Assembly: GCA_039602395.1 (NCBI GenBank) | Contig: JBCNJP010000017.1 | Location: 97,316,713 to 97,380,712 of the forward strand | Direction of reading: 5' to 3' | Length of the DNA stretch: 64,000 bases | DNA from: Deinandra increscens subsp. villosa | Taxonomy: Eukaryota; Streptophyta; Magnoliopsida; Asterales; Asteraceae | Shown: positions 1-10,362 of the stretch, piece after piece | How positions within the stretch are numbered: position 1 is the stretch's first letter | Layout of the letters: the number at the start of each line of letters is the position of its first letter | Translations under genes and position numbers: made by a program | Notes under the pieces: generated by a model | Databases searched by the model: none | Seen by the model: only the letters and a program-made list of their open reading frames with translations | Told to the model about the DNA's origin: nothing

Positions 1-1024
1 AAGTTTGATCTTCTTCTTGATGAAGGGATTTATCTTCTTTTTTTTATAAATTACATAAAGAGTCCCTTCAAATTGTTGGAATTTAAAATACACTATCTAT
101 AAATTATTACATAAACAATCCCTTGTATATGAAATGACTGATATACCCTTAGAGTTAACATAAAAATTTAACTCTGTTAGTCGTAAGGACTCAAATGGCA
201 GCAAAAAACTCAGACGAGATTTGTTAATAATCCAAAAAATGAACTCATGTAGTTAAAATTAACAAACCACAGGGACGCAAATCGTATTTGACTCTTTTAG
301 AGTTTGAATCCACCCTCTCTATCTTCGACCTGCTCCGGGCGGTTTTCTTCCTCCGTTGAGCATAGTGCCTCCTTATGTATGTGGATATGTGCGTTTATTG
401 GTTACTATTGTTGTCTTAAGTTTTGCTTCTATAGATTCCTCTATTTTCCTTCTATCGATTCTTTTATCTTTCTAATCCATTTTATATCTCTGGCTTCTAT
501 CGTGGTCGTTGATCTCCGGTGATGGTGAACGTTTAATATTAACGTTTAGCCAGCATGGATGTCATAGGGTTTTTAACGATTTTATTTGGGGCTTTTTGCT
601 TCTGTAATTCTTAAAAGTGTTTGATTTCTATAGATGATTTTTTAAAGGTGTTTTGCGGTTTGTTTATCTTCTATATTTGGGGCTTTCACAAGATGGATTA
701 ATGGTGTTTTACGAATTGTTTACCTTTCATAATTGAGGCCTTTCCATTGCGAGTCATTTCTGGGTTTGAGTGGATGTTTTTATGGTTTATATTTTTTGTT
801 GTTTATCTTTGGCTATGGTAGATGGTTTATGTGAATGATTTCTGGATCTCATAAGTGCTTGCATATTATTTTAACTTTTAACTTCCTTGTGTGTGTGTGT
901 GTGTGTGGGGGGGGGGGGGAGGTTCTTTGCAACCTTGACTTTTAATACGTATTTTTGATTATTTGGGATTCTTCCTTAAGACTATGATGATCTTATGAAC
1001 TTTATAGTTGTATAGGAATGCATG
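1..1024. other. left flank of MULE-1, no gene recognised
   Basis: T-rich sequence without a convincing coding frame; short open frames here show no known domain. A TG-dinucleotide run followed by a G run lies at about 885-919. The stretch around 270-290 contains a phrase about a 'cacagggacgcaaa' core that recurs near 51815, so part of this flank is probably old interspersed repeat. Confidence 0.5.
885..919. repeat. TG microsatellite followed by a G homopolymer
   Basis: About eleven TG units run directly into a tract of about fourteen G. It is a simple sequence repeat, and its length may be unreliable in the assembly. Confidence 0.9.
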
Positions 1025-1033
1025 TTATCTTAA

Positions 1034-1330
1034 GGGATAATCACGAAAATGACCAATTTTGACTTTGAAAATCAAACTTTGAGCACCTAAATTTAGACTT
1101 CACCAAAATGACCAAACCAATGGTACACTGACAAATCACCACTCCTGACTAAAAAATTCCGCGAAGGTTTCGATGGGGAACTGACACATTTGATATTCTG
1201 ACATTCCGGCTAATAGTTAGACCCCACCTTAGACCAATTAAAAATTGACAACTCTATATCCCTGTAACCCGCTAGGCTCCCCACCGAAGGACCCGAGGCT
1301 GACACGTGTCTCTGTATAATACCCAAATGT
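1034..1330 (+). repeat. MULE-1 left terminal inverted repeat
   Basis: This matches the reverse complement of about 20270-20607. Matching blocks include the 'AATCACGAAAATGACC' start, 'CTGACAAATCACCACT', 'GACCCCACCTTAGACCA' and a weaker 'GACACGTGTC'/'GCCACGTATC' block further in. Such long TIRs usually hold the promoter of the adjacent gene. Confidence 0.9.
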
Positions 1331-1541
1331 AATAGCGTTTAAATACACTTCAGCCGGCTAAACTCAGCTGGTTGAGCCGATGACTAAATATAGCCGGCAC
1401 GCAGGCACCCTCTCAGGTGGTGGAAGGCTAAATCTTTCCGGTCTGTGCAATCTTCCATACATAGGTATTGTTATGTTACAAAGAACCATAATCTTGAGCC
1501 CTACCTACAAACAAACTAGTGAACTTTATATGTTTTATACA

Positions 1542-3962
1542 ATGTCGTGTGTTTACGTTGTTGTTTATGTTGGTGGGAGATGGGTAATTAATAATGGTTC
1601 GTTTGATCATCAACCTTATCAATGTACTAAACGTATTTTATGTTTCAATTTTGGAATGAGTTTTTTGGATATTCAGAAGCTGATTTCTGAATTGTCACTC
1701 ACTAGCAATATATCATGGATTTCTTATAAAATGTCAACTTTTACGGATCCTATTGATATAGTTGATGATCATGATGTTAAAATATTTTTTAAAATGATTC
1801 AACAAAGTCCTGATGTGGTCTACACAGTTTATGTTGCTGACGAACCATGTTGGTTCCTCAACAACACATACTAAAAATAAGGAGAAAATTCCTGATTTAA
1901 ACAATCAACTCCTTATTGAATGGCCATGATATGTTAATCTTTATGGGAAGCCAGATAGTGTTTTTAAACCCATCTCAATGCACCCGTCTTTTCCACATAT
2001 TGTTGGAAAAGTTAAGAAACAGATTTTTGCTAATGCACGTGTTTATGAAGGAGCTATTTTTACAGATAAGGATGACTTGAAGTTACATGCTGGATTAATG
2101 TGTGTTGAAGATTCATTCCAGATAAAAGTTGTGAAGTCATCTACGAAAAGATACCAAGCGGTTTGTCTTTCCACTCATTGCGAATGGGTTATTTGATCGT
2201 ACAAGTATAGTCAATCACATAAATTTTATGTAAAACATTTCAACAACCATCACACTTGCTCTAAGACACGGACATATCCCCATATACGTCACGCTAATAA
2301 AAACGTAGTAGCCCACTTGATTAAAGATGGTTTGCATATGGGTGGTCGGACGTATTGTGGCAAGGAGATTATCCACGATATTCGTGAAAAGTACAAGATA
2401 CAGATTAGCTATCCTCAAGCTCGGGGCGGTAAATCTTATGCGCTTGAAATGCTACAAGGGACCAGTAGTGATTCATTCCGTCAGTTACCATATTATTTCT
2501 ACAACCTTGAATTGTTAAATCCTGGTACGGTCACCGATATACTGGTTGACAATGAAAATCGCTTTGAAATGCGTTTTATGGCTATTGGTGTTGTTGTAAT
2601 TACAAAACTAAATCAAAGTTTTCCCTTTTCCCACACATATCTTGTTTTTAACAAGGACAATTTTGGTGTTTATTTGTTTCATGTCCAAAGTTACATAAAC
2701 TTTTTAAGGCCAATTATTATCGTTGATGGGGCACATCTGAAGGGTGATTTAAGGGTACAATGTTTTTGGCTATGGCCATGGGTGGAATCAATCAGATTTT
2801 ACCACTTGCGTATGGGATTAGTAAAACTAAAAGTGGTAAATCATGGACATGGTTTTTGTCAAAGCTCAAAGATTGTATTGGGAACCAGGAGCCATTATCA
2901 GTTGTTTCAGATATAGCTGCTTCAATTTCTTTGGGTGTTCAAAACGTTTTTCCACAAGCATTTCACGTCATTTGTTGTCGTCATCTTTTAATGAATCTAA
3001 ATTTGGGGAGTTCTAATACTTCCAAAAAAACAAAAAACTATGTGGTGGAAAGCATGTAAAGCCTACAGAATATCCGATTGTGAAGAAAGTTTGAAGGAAT
3101 TGTGTGACACCGTCCCACATGTCAAGGATATTCTTGAAAATGCTGATATCTCCAAGTGGTCCAGAGCTCACTCACCAAGTGCCAGATTCAATATTAAGAT
3201 ATCCAATAGTGCTGAATCAATGAACGCCCTCTCCGTTAATTCCAGACATATGCCAATCACCAAACTTCTAGAGTTCTTTCGTGCATCCGTTCAAGAGTGG
3301 TATTATGAACAATGACAGAAAGCCGGTAATTCATTTACACTATAAAAAGTAATTACTTTATTTTCAACATTGGTTGTACGTGGTTGCTTTAGATAATTCC
3401 TTTATATAATATAAATTTTTGTGAATATTAATTTGCAGCTGAACACCCTAATAAAGTTCTTACAGATTGGGCCACCAAAAAAATTGGTAAAAAAATACCA
3501 CATTGTGCGACTTGGAAAGTCTCTGGTATTGACCTTAGTCATTTCCAGGTAGCGGATAGGTTAAGAACAGGTTTAGTTGATCTGGAGAACAGAACATGCT
3601 CTTATCGTGTATTGCAGCTATCTGGGTTACCTTGTGGTCATGTTATCGCGGTGTCAAGATTTTTAAAGCAAAATGATGTCAGTCATTGGGCTCTGGTTTG
3701 GTTTACGAGGGATCTTTATAAACGCACTTACAGGGATTCAATTAAGCCTCTACCTGATGAATCGGTATGGGAGAGGCCAGATGACCTAATTAACCTCCAG
3801 CCACCACTCATGAACAAACTCCAAGCCAGTCGACCCCGTGCAAACAAAAGAATTCCATCTCAAGGCGAGGAAAAGACGCCACCATCATGTTCTAGGTGTG
3901 GCATAGCAGGTCATCATCATGACACATGCCAAAAGCCCATGCCCTCCCAGGTCGAAAGATAA
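1542..3962 (+). pseudogene. MuDR-type MULE transposase, degraded
   Basis: Frames on the + strand together give a MULE transposase. The chosen start at 1542 opens the N-terminal PB1-like segment (VYVGGRW...IDIVDDHDVKIFFKMI). Next come the Mut DNA-binding region (about 1978-2330), the DDE core, a SWIM finger and a C-terminal zinc knuckle (CSRCGIAGHHHDTC). The DDE core shows VDGAHLKG near 2722, VVSD near 2907 and NSAESMN near 3210. An intron with GT-AG ends is readable at 3326-3438. Lesions are several: a stop at 1872-1874, frame changes near 2200 and 2755, and a TGA at 3313-3315 just before the intron. The SWIM finger reads CSY where CxC is expected. It lies next to the left TIR and was probably transcribed from it. 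Not functional as it stands. Confidence 0.85.
3326..3438 (+). other. intron in the MULE-1 transposase
   Basis: A GT donor follows 'agaaagccg' and an AG acceptor follows a T-rich tract ending in ttgcag. Joining the two sides keeps the frame between the DDE core and the segment leading to the SWIM finger. Confidence 0.6.
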
Positions 3963-4019
3963 GCTGAACCTTGTAAAACACACCAAGAACAAATCAACGT
4001 TGAGCCGTCTGATTAAACC

Positions 4020-4138
4020 TAAAACATTTAATCTATAAATTCAGTTCCCTGAGCAATAAATTCAGTTCCCTGAGCAATAACCCAACTACCACATTTAATC
4101 TATAAATTCAGTTCCCTGAGCAATAACCCAACTACCAA
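4020..4138. repeat. short tandem duplication
   Basis: The phrase 'aattcagttccctgagcaat' occurs three times in about 115 bp, twice with the leader 'acatttaatctata' and twice with the trailer 'aacccaactacca'. It looks like slippage or unequal exchange just downstream of the transposase. Confidence 0.8.
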
Positions 4139-4322
4139 CATGGTTAAAACTTGTACATTTGGTTTGTCGGTACCGATTTTGGGCAATCTCCCAAATGTCA
4201 GTTTCATTCCATTCATGCCTTCGCTCCTTGTAAACCTCAGCATACACGCTCGTCCAAAAAATCATCTCTTGTCGAAGATGCAGACACTTTGTCCTATGTA
4301 GTTTGTATAATAATTGAGTCAT
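4095..4322 (-). pseudogene. possible fragment of a SANT/NAM-associated protein
   Basis: The reverse frame reads ...IFWTSVYAEVYKERRH...DIWEIAQNRYRQTKC...FNHVGSWVI. The spacing resembles the C-terminal half of the SANT-like module of plant proteins often annotated NAM-associated, where an 'F.h..aW.v' motif follows. Only about 70 residues remain and no start is evident. The SANT-like genes at 15252 and 18614 make a related fragment plausible, but the assignment is weak. Confidence 0.3.
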
Positions 4323-4761
4323 TTTTGTACCAATTTAGTGTGAGTTTGAGTCTTTTATTTTTAATTGTGTTTATTAGGTCAATTGTGCTCAAAATAGTTT
4401 CATATGATTGTGTTTAGGTTTTTATAAAAGCCAAGGGGATTGTATGGCATTACATCAAAGATAGAGGGCTGGAAGAAAATAAATCACTAAAGATGGAGTA
4501 CCAGCGTCAAATTTATAATAAGATCAATGGCTTAACTGTAATTATGTGAAAATCATTATGATTTAAAGTGAATTCGGATGAGGAGCCAGATACATAGTCC
4601 ACGATGGAGTATTAATTTCTAGTTTACAAACTATTACCTCGAAAAAATGTATCAAGTGGGCTGCGAAATGTTATTTAATTTGGGTTAAGCAAAAGAAATT
4701 AAATGTGAAGAATTTATGGAGGGCTGCTCTAGGAATTGAAGGCCGAAACAAATTCTTTGAA
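4323..4761. other. MULE-1 spacer, no gene recognised
   Basis: A-rich sequence between the transposase end and the hAT MITE. No coding frame with a known domain was seen on either strand. Confidence 0.4.
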
Positions 4762-4769
4762 GATTAATT

Positions 4770-5391
4770 TAGGGATGAGCACGGGTACCGTAGTCGTATC
4801 TGACCGGTACCGGTCTCGTTTTAAACAAAAAGTGGGTATCGATCCCGGTACCTAATATATCGGTACGGGTACCAGGTACTGGGATTTAGGTACTATACAT
4901 GTTTGATACCCGGTTAGCAAATCCCACATGAATTGATATTAAGACCATCATAAAATTATATTGATATTAGAGTACCGATAAATAACTCGTAATCTTCTTT
5001 GTGGTCCACAAATAGGTGCTGACACTTGCCTAGATTTATATGTTCAACATGCTACTTCAAATCAAACTTGGTACAAATTAATAAACTAAGCTCATATATA
5101 AATGATTTTTTTTAGCAACGACCCTCGTATCTGGTACGCTTCTTAATCGGCGTTCGTGTATAACTCTCTGATCTGATGATCGACGCACGATGCTTCAGTT
5201 ATCATATATGTTTTATGTGTTTTTATTTATTAAATAAAATAACCTATTTTCGGGTACCAGTACCCAACCGGGTATTTTTTTATTTTCCCGGTATCGATCC
5301 CGAAAATTGATAAAATGAGGTCCCTGTCCAGGTACCGAATATGTGGATACGGATACCGGTCCGCGTACTAGGTATCAATTCCTCATCCCTA
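4770..5391. mobile_element. hAT-type MITE nested in MULE-1
   Basis: The ends are TAGGGATGAGCACGG at 4770 and its imperfect inverse CAATTCCTCATCCCTA ending at 5391. A perfect 8-bp direct repeat GATTAATT flanks it at 4762-4769 and 5392-5399, the duplication length of hAT elements. The 622-bp body is non-coding. Both sub-terminal parts are dense in short GGTACC-like palindromes (cgggtacc, ggtaccgg), which may be transposase-binding repeats. It is a non-autonomous element that landed in MULE-1 after the MULE formed. Confidence 0.88.
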
Positions 5392-5399
5392 GATTAATT

Positions 5400-6640
5400 C
5401 GAGGGAGTCTGACACAATTTTAAAAGGAATAATAATTCCTTCTCACACAAATAATAGGACCCCATTCAAACCCTACCGCGACAGAGGCAACATTCGGGGA
5501 TCTAAAGTCTAGCCGACTTCGAGAGCTTTTGGACGGAAGAGACAATCATTCTACCAAATTCATAATCCGGTTCATTCGGTTTTTTTTGTTTCCCATTAAA
5601 CTCTAGTTTTCTATCATGTTTATTGTCAAAGACTCAAACTTTATTATATTTTCTGCTGTAAACATGATTGTAGTAGGCTAGGCGTTTATCACCGCCTAGA
5701 CCGATATGATGAACAGTTAATGTTTATGACTTTCTTTTGGCTATGATGATTTGTTTGATGTAATGTTTCTTTAAATCCCATTGTTATCATAATAGTATGC
5801 ATATGACCACTTGAATTAGGGTTGTAATTAATCTACTAAACTGCTCAATCTGCGAATGTCTCCGGTTTGGGTTGGGTAATCAATTGCGTGACTGTGATTT
5901 TGTAGTTGATTTGGTTAGCTAATTTAGTTGATCATAGTTCAGTAATTTGGTGAATTCCTTGAATCTTGTGTGCTGCTCTAGTTAGACAATCCGAGAGGTG
6001 ATAGCTGGGTCGGGTAGTCGGGTTAGTTAATGGATTAGGATCACATTGCCTCTAGAGAGGGATGTCATAGAAAATTAGTTAGCTTGTTATTCCGTATCAA
6101 TTGTGCTAATTAGTGGTAGTTCCTGCTAGCCTAGGGTGTCTTAGATTGTTTCGAGGGTGGTTAGGTCTAGTTGAGGTAGGATGTACCCACAAGGTGAACT
6201 CTTGTTCAAACGTTAGGATCATTTGCTAAGAAGGACTTAAAAGGTGAATTAGCCTCCATCAGAATTGTCATAGCCGAGCGAGGTCGTTAATGTTAATTAG
6301 GATTCTAGGTCTAGGTGGTACCTTTCTCGTTCTTGATTTTCTCCTAAGTTTCTCCGTTGTCGGTTGGTAGTTGAAGTAGTCAATTTAGCTAAATTAATTC
6401 TCTATTTATTTTTAAATCAAAATATTCAAATTTCCCATTCATAGAGTCCTAGGTTAGAGTCTTGTGTTCAAGTGTCCTTAGGGTTCGATTCCGGACTTCT
6501 GTAGCTATACTGTTTCTGACAGGTACACTTGCCTTTAGGTTCGGTTTAGTTTAGGTTCGGTTTAGTTTAGGTTTTCTGGGTTTAACTTAGTGTGTCTAGG
6601 TCTAGGATTAGGTCTAGGTTTTGTTAGTAGTTTTAGTTAT
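5400..6640 (+). other. MULE-1 stretch upstream of the acidic gene, coding content unclear
   Basis: No frame with a known domain. It has short direct repeats (aggttcggttt/agtttaggttcgg near 6535-6575, ctaggtctagg near 6595) and intron-like T-rich tracts. It may hold 5' exons or promoter of the gene described at 6641-12848. Confidence 0.4.
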
Positions 6641-6753
6641 CGTTCCGAACACATCAGAGACGGTGGTGGTTATAGAGACTAAGGTATCCAACATTTATTG
6701 TCTTCTGTAGTTATTTATTTGCATATAACTCATGTTGTGTTTGATGCTTTAAT

Positions 6754-7064
6754 TGTTGGCATATGTTGCCTTTGGCCCATTTAAGGGCTGCTGCGTTTAG
6801 GAAAATAAGGGAGGTGGCTTAGCCGACCCTAACCCTAATTAGGCCCAGTTGACTAATCTTGTTTAGCAAGTTATCAAGGGTGTAACCCTAGTTAGCTAGC
6901 CTATATATATATTGATCTCTTGTACTTGTAATTCGTATCACTCAATAAAAAGAAAACCCTAGTTGCCCCCCGTGGACGTAGGTCTTACACTGAGACCGAA
7001 CCACGTTAAATTCTCGTGTCTTACTTCCGTTTATTGTGTGTGCGTGTGCGATTCGGACCTAACA
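6754..7064 (+). repeat. 5' LTR of the nested Copia
   Basis: Starts TGTTGGCATATG and ends GGACCTAACA. It has a TATA-like 'tatatatatattgatc' near 6903 and a polyadenylation-like 'aataaaaag' near 6944. Confidence 0.93.
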
Positions 7065-7066
7065 AG

Positions 7067-7079
7067 TGGTATCAGAGCC
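7067..7079 (+). other. primer-binding site
   Basis: TGGTATCAGAGCC two bases inside the 5' LTR is the usual complement to the 3' end of initiator methionine tRNA in plant Copia elements. Confidence 0.9.
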
Positions 7080-7337
7080 ACGGTTCTTGATCAATCGCAC
7101 GTGTGTCATCACTAACCCTAGCCGCCGCCGCCACCCTAGAGTCGCCTAGGGTTTCTGCCGCCGTCGCCGGGTTTCCGCCGCCACCTAGGGTTCCAATCAG
7201 CCGCCATTTCAGCCGCTGAAATCCTAGCCGCCGTCGCCATCAGCAACAGATCCTGCATGTTTTTCGTTGCAGATTGCAACCGTTGTATCGTTTCTCAAGT
7301 ATTCAGATCTTTCGATCAGTTCTGTTATTAGTTGTTA

Positions 7338-7800
7338 TGACAGAAGACGAGAAGACCAGGATTGAAAAGTTCGATGGGCAAGATTTTGTGTGGTGGAAGA
7401 TGCAAGTAGAGGACTTGCTCTGTCAGAAGGATCTATTTCCAGTTTGGACATCAGACAAGAAACCGGAAAAGCTAGAGGATAAGGAATGGGCCGACATGGA
7501 TAGAAAAGCCCTTGCCGTCATCAGGTTTACTTTGGCTAAGAGTGTTGCTTTCAACATTGTGAATGAGACTACCGCTCGTGGGTTGATGAAAGCATTGTCA
7601 AACATGTACGAGAAACCTTCCGCGTCTAACAAGGTATTTCTTACTAGACAGTTAGTCAACACTCGTATGCGGGAAGGTGCGTCTGTTACTTCTCATGTGA
7701 ATGAATTCAACACCCTTATATCCCGTTTATTGTCAGTTGATATTAAATTTGATGATGAGGTACAAGCTTTGCTTCTTTTATCTTCGTTACCGGATAGTTG
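7338..7800 (+). pseudogene. Copia gag (UBN2 type), truncated
   Basis: The frame starting MTEDEKTRIEKFDGQDF contains the gag-polypeptide fold typical of Copia (FDGxDFxxWKxxxEDLL near the start, then LTRQLVNTRMREGASVTSH and LLSSLPDSW). It ends where the internal deletion joins it to pol near 7800, so the RNA-binding zinc knuckle is missing. The methionine at 7338 follows the usual short leader after the primer site. Confidence 0.85.
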
Positions 7801-9459
7801 GTCAGGATCACCACCAGAAAGATAAAGAAGCCAGAAAGGTATAGTCCATCAGGTAAAACAGGTTCATCAGTTAACTATCTTCTGTTGATAGAAAATGGCG
7901 AACCCGAATGTTACTCTGATGCAGTTAAGCTGAAAGATTCGCTCCAGTGGGAGCGTGCTATGAAAGATGAGATGGGCTCTTTGATGAAGAAAAAGACATG
8001 GGTCTTAACTAAGCTTCCGCCAGGTAAGAGAGTCCTACAGAATAAATGGGTCTTCAGAATCAAGGAAGAACATGATGGGTCTAAACGGTATAAAGCTCGT
8101 TTAGTGGTCAAGGGTTTTCAACAGAAAAAGGGGATTGACTATAATGAAATTTTCTCCCCTGTGGTGAAGATGACTACCATCAAATTGGTTCCAAGTATTG
8201 TAGCAGCAGAGGGGCTACATCTGGAATAGCTAGATGTCAAAACAGCGTTCCTGCATGGTGACCTTGATGAAGATATTTATATGGCACAACCTAAAGGTTT
8301 TCAGTTCAAAGGAAAGGAAAATTTGGTCTGTAGTTTGAAGAAGAGCTTGTATGGTCTAAAACAGGCACCCAGAAAATGGTACATGAAGTTCGATAATTTC
8401 ATGAAGAGAACCGGGTACAAGAAGTGTGAAAGTGACCATTGTTGCTACTTGAAGAAATTCAAAAGCTCTTATATCATCTTACTTTTGTATGTAGATGATA
8501 TGCTGATTACAGGGTCTGATATGAACGAGATCAGCAAGTTAAAGAAGCAGATGGCCAAAGAATTTGAGATGAAAGATTTAAGTCCAGCTAAACAAATACT
8601 TGGGATGAGCATCATCGGAAACAAGAAGGACGGGTCTATAACACTATCTCAGGAGAAATACATCGAGAAAGTGTTAGAGAAATTCAGAATGAATGACGAG
8701 AAAACCAAACCAAGAAGTACACCTTTGGGAAGCCATCTTAAGCTTACCAAAGACCAGTCTCCTAGATCAGAAGAAGAAAGAGCAGATATGGCAAAAGTTC
8801 CCTATGCATCCGCTATTGGTAGCCTTATGTATGCTATGGTATGCACAAGACCAGACTTAGCACATGCCGTTGGGGTTGTTAGCCGCTTTATGTCAAATCC
8901 AGGAAAGGAACATTGGGAAGGAGTGAAATGGCTACTCAGCTATTTGAAAGGTACTTCAAAATTGTGTCTATGTTTCAGGAGGAAAAATGCAATTCTCAGG
9001 GGTTATACAGATGCTGACCTAGGTGGTTGCAAGAAGACATTCAAGAGCACTACAGGGTATGTCTTTATAGTGGGAGGTACAACAGTAAGTTGGATGTCTA
9101 GACTTCAGAAAAGTGTAGCTTTATCGACAACAGAAGCCGAGTACATGGCTGTTGCTGAAGCAAGTAAAGAACTAGTTTGGTTGAAGACTTTTCTTGAAGA
9201 GTTGGGGAAGAGACAGTCCGAGTATCCACTATACTGTGACAACGAAAGTGCAGTGAAACTTGCAAAGAATCCTGTGTATCATGGGAAGACGAAGAACATC
9301 GGGATGCGGTATCATTTTGTCAGGGGTTTGATTGATGATGGTACGATAAGCTTGAAGAATATCCCAGGTGCGAAGAATCTAGCAGATATGTTCACTAAAT
9401 CTGTGACGCTGGATAAGCTGAAGCTTTGTGTAGCTTCAGCTGGCCTTCAGGTTAATTGA
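7801..9459 (+). pseudogene. Copia reverse transcriptase and RNase H, one internal stop
   Basis: The entry motif (WERAMKDEM, NKWVFRIK) leads into reverse transcriptase with catalytic YVDD near 8489, then RNase H with the ALSTTEAEY motif near 9120. A TAG at 8227-8229 interrupts the domain where a Gln is usual (before LDVKTAFLHGDL), and the frame resumes without a shift. The remaining 392 codons from 8281 are open to the natural end. Integrase and protease, which normally precede, are deleted. Confidence 0.9.
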
Positions 9460-9572
9460 TGAGAAGGCCATGTGGTAACTAGGGTGCGTTGAAGATCATG
9501 AGAGATTTTCATTACAGAAGTACATAAGAGATGATGGTGCAGTTCGAGGTCCGAAGACACCAAGTGGTAGAT

Positions 9573-9882
9573 TGTTGGCATATGTTGCCTTCGGCCCATT
9601 TAAGGGCTGCTGCGTTTAGGAAAACAAGGGAGGTGGCTTAGCCGGCCCTAACCCTGATTAGGCCCAGTTGACTAATCTTGTTTAGCAAGTTATCAAGGGT
9701 GTAACCCTAATTAGCTAGCCTATATATATATTGATCTCTTGTACTTGTAATTCGTATCACTCAATAAAAAGAAAACCCTAGTCGCCCCCGTGGACGTAGG
9801 TCTTACACTGAGACCGAACCACATTAAATTCTCGTGTCTTACTTCCGTTTATTGTGTGTGTGTGTGCGATTCGGACCTAACA
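9573..9882 (+). repeat. 3' LTR of the nested Copia
   Basis: A near copy of 6754-7064. The purine-rich 'caccaagtggtagat' before it acts as polypurine tract. Confidence 0.93.
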
Positions 9883-10034
9883 TTAATCTCCCCCCCCCCC
9901 CCCCTTATGATGTTGTAATGCAGGAGGAAGATAAAAAGGAAGAGACGGTGGTGGTTAGTAACCCTAAAGCTGCTGTTGTTGTACATCAGGAGGAAGATAA
10001 AAAGGAAGAGGCAGTGGTGGTTATAGATACAACG

Positions 10035-10130
10035 GTATGATACATGTATTATCTTCGGTAGTTATTTATTTTCATATAACTCCTGATGTGGTTGATGCTT
10101 TAATTGCCCCTTTATGTGGTTGTCATGCAG
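10035..10130 (+). other. intron module 2
   Basis: GT donor after 'gttatagatacaacg' and acceptor 'tgtcatgcag'. The interior shares 'ttatcttcggtagttattt' and 'catataactcctgatgtgg' with module 3 and, with changes, with module 1. Confidence 0.6.
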
Positions 10131-10241
10131 GCTGAAGAGAAGGATGAAGAGGTATTGTTTGTATGTGATCCCGAGTCAGATGCTCATGTCCTTTTGGTTG
10201 AAGATAAAAAAGAAGAGGCAGTGTTGGTTATAGAGACGGAG

Positions 10242-10362
10242 GTATGAAACATTTATTATCTTCGGTAGTTATTTCTTTGCATATAACTCCTGATGTGGGA
10301 AAAGATACCAACGTGGTTGTTGCTTTAGTCCCCCCCCCCCCCTTTATGTGGTTGTCATGCAG
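10242..10362 (+). other. intron module 3
   Basis: GT donor after 'gttatagagacggag' and acceptor 'tgtcatgcag'. It has a 13-base C run (10330-10342) in the acceptor tract, like module 1. The exon after it starts GCTGAAGAGAAG, as does the exon after module 2, so exon and intron were duplicated together. Confidence 0.6.

Larger units (their letters stand above)
6754..9882 (+). mobile_element. internally deleted Copia LTR retrotransposon nested in MULE-1
   Basis: Two LTRs (6754-7064 and 9573-9882, about 310 bp each, TGTTGG...TAACA) differ at about nine positions by eye. A 5-bp target duplication TTAAT lies at 6749-6753 and 9883-9887. The primer-binding site follows the left LTR. The internal part goes from gag directly into reverse transcriptase; zinc knuckle, protease and integrase are absent. 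At 3.1 kb it is a deletion derivative that depends on other elements. Confidence 0.95.
6684..9923 (+). other. intron module 1, expanded by the Copia insertion
   Basis: The donor follows 'gttatagagactaag'. The acceptor 'gtaatgcag' ends at 9923 after a C run (9890-9904). Without the Copia element and its duplication it would be only about 105 bp and align with the introns at 10035 and 10242. Confidence 0.6.

Noticed and set aside
304..522. 72-codon open frame in the left flank
   Set aside because: No known motif and the T-rich composition explains it.
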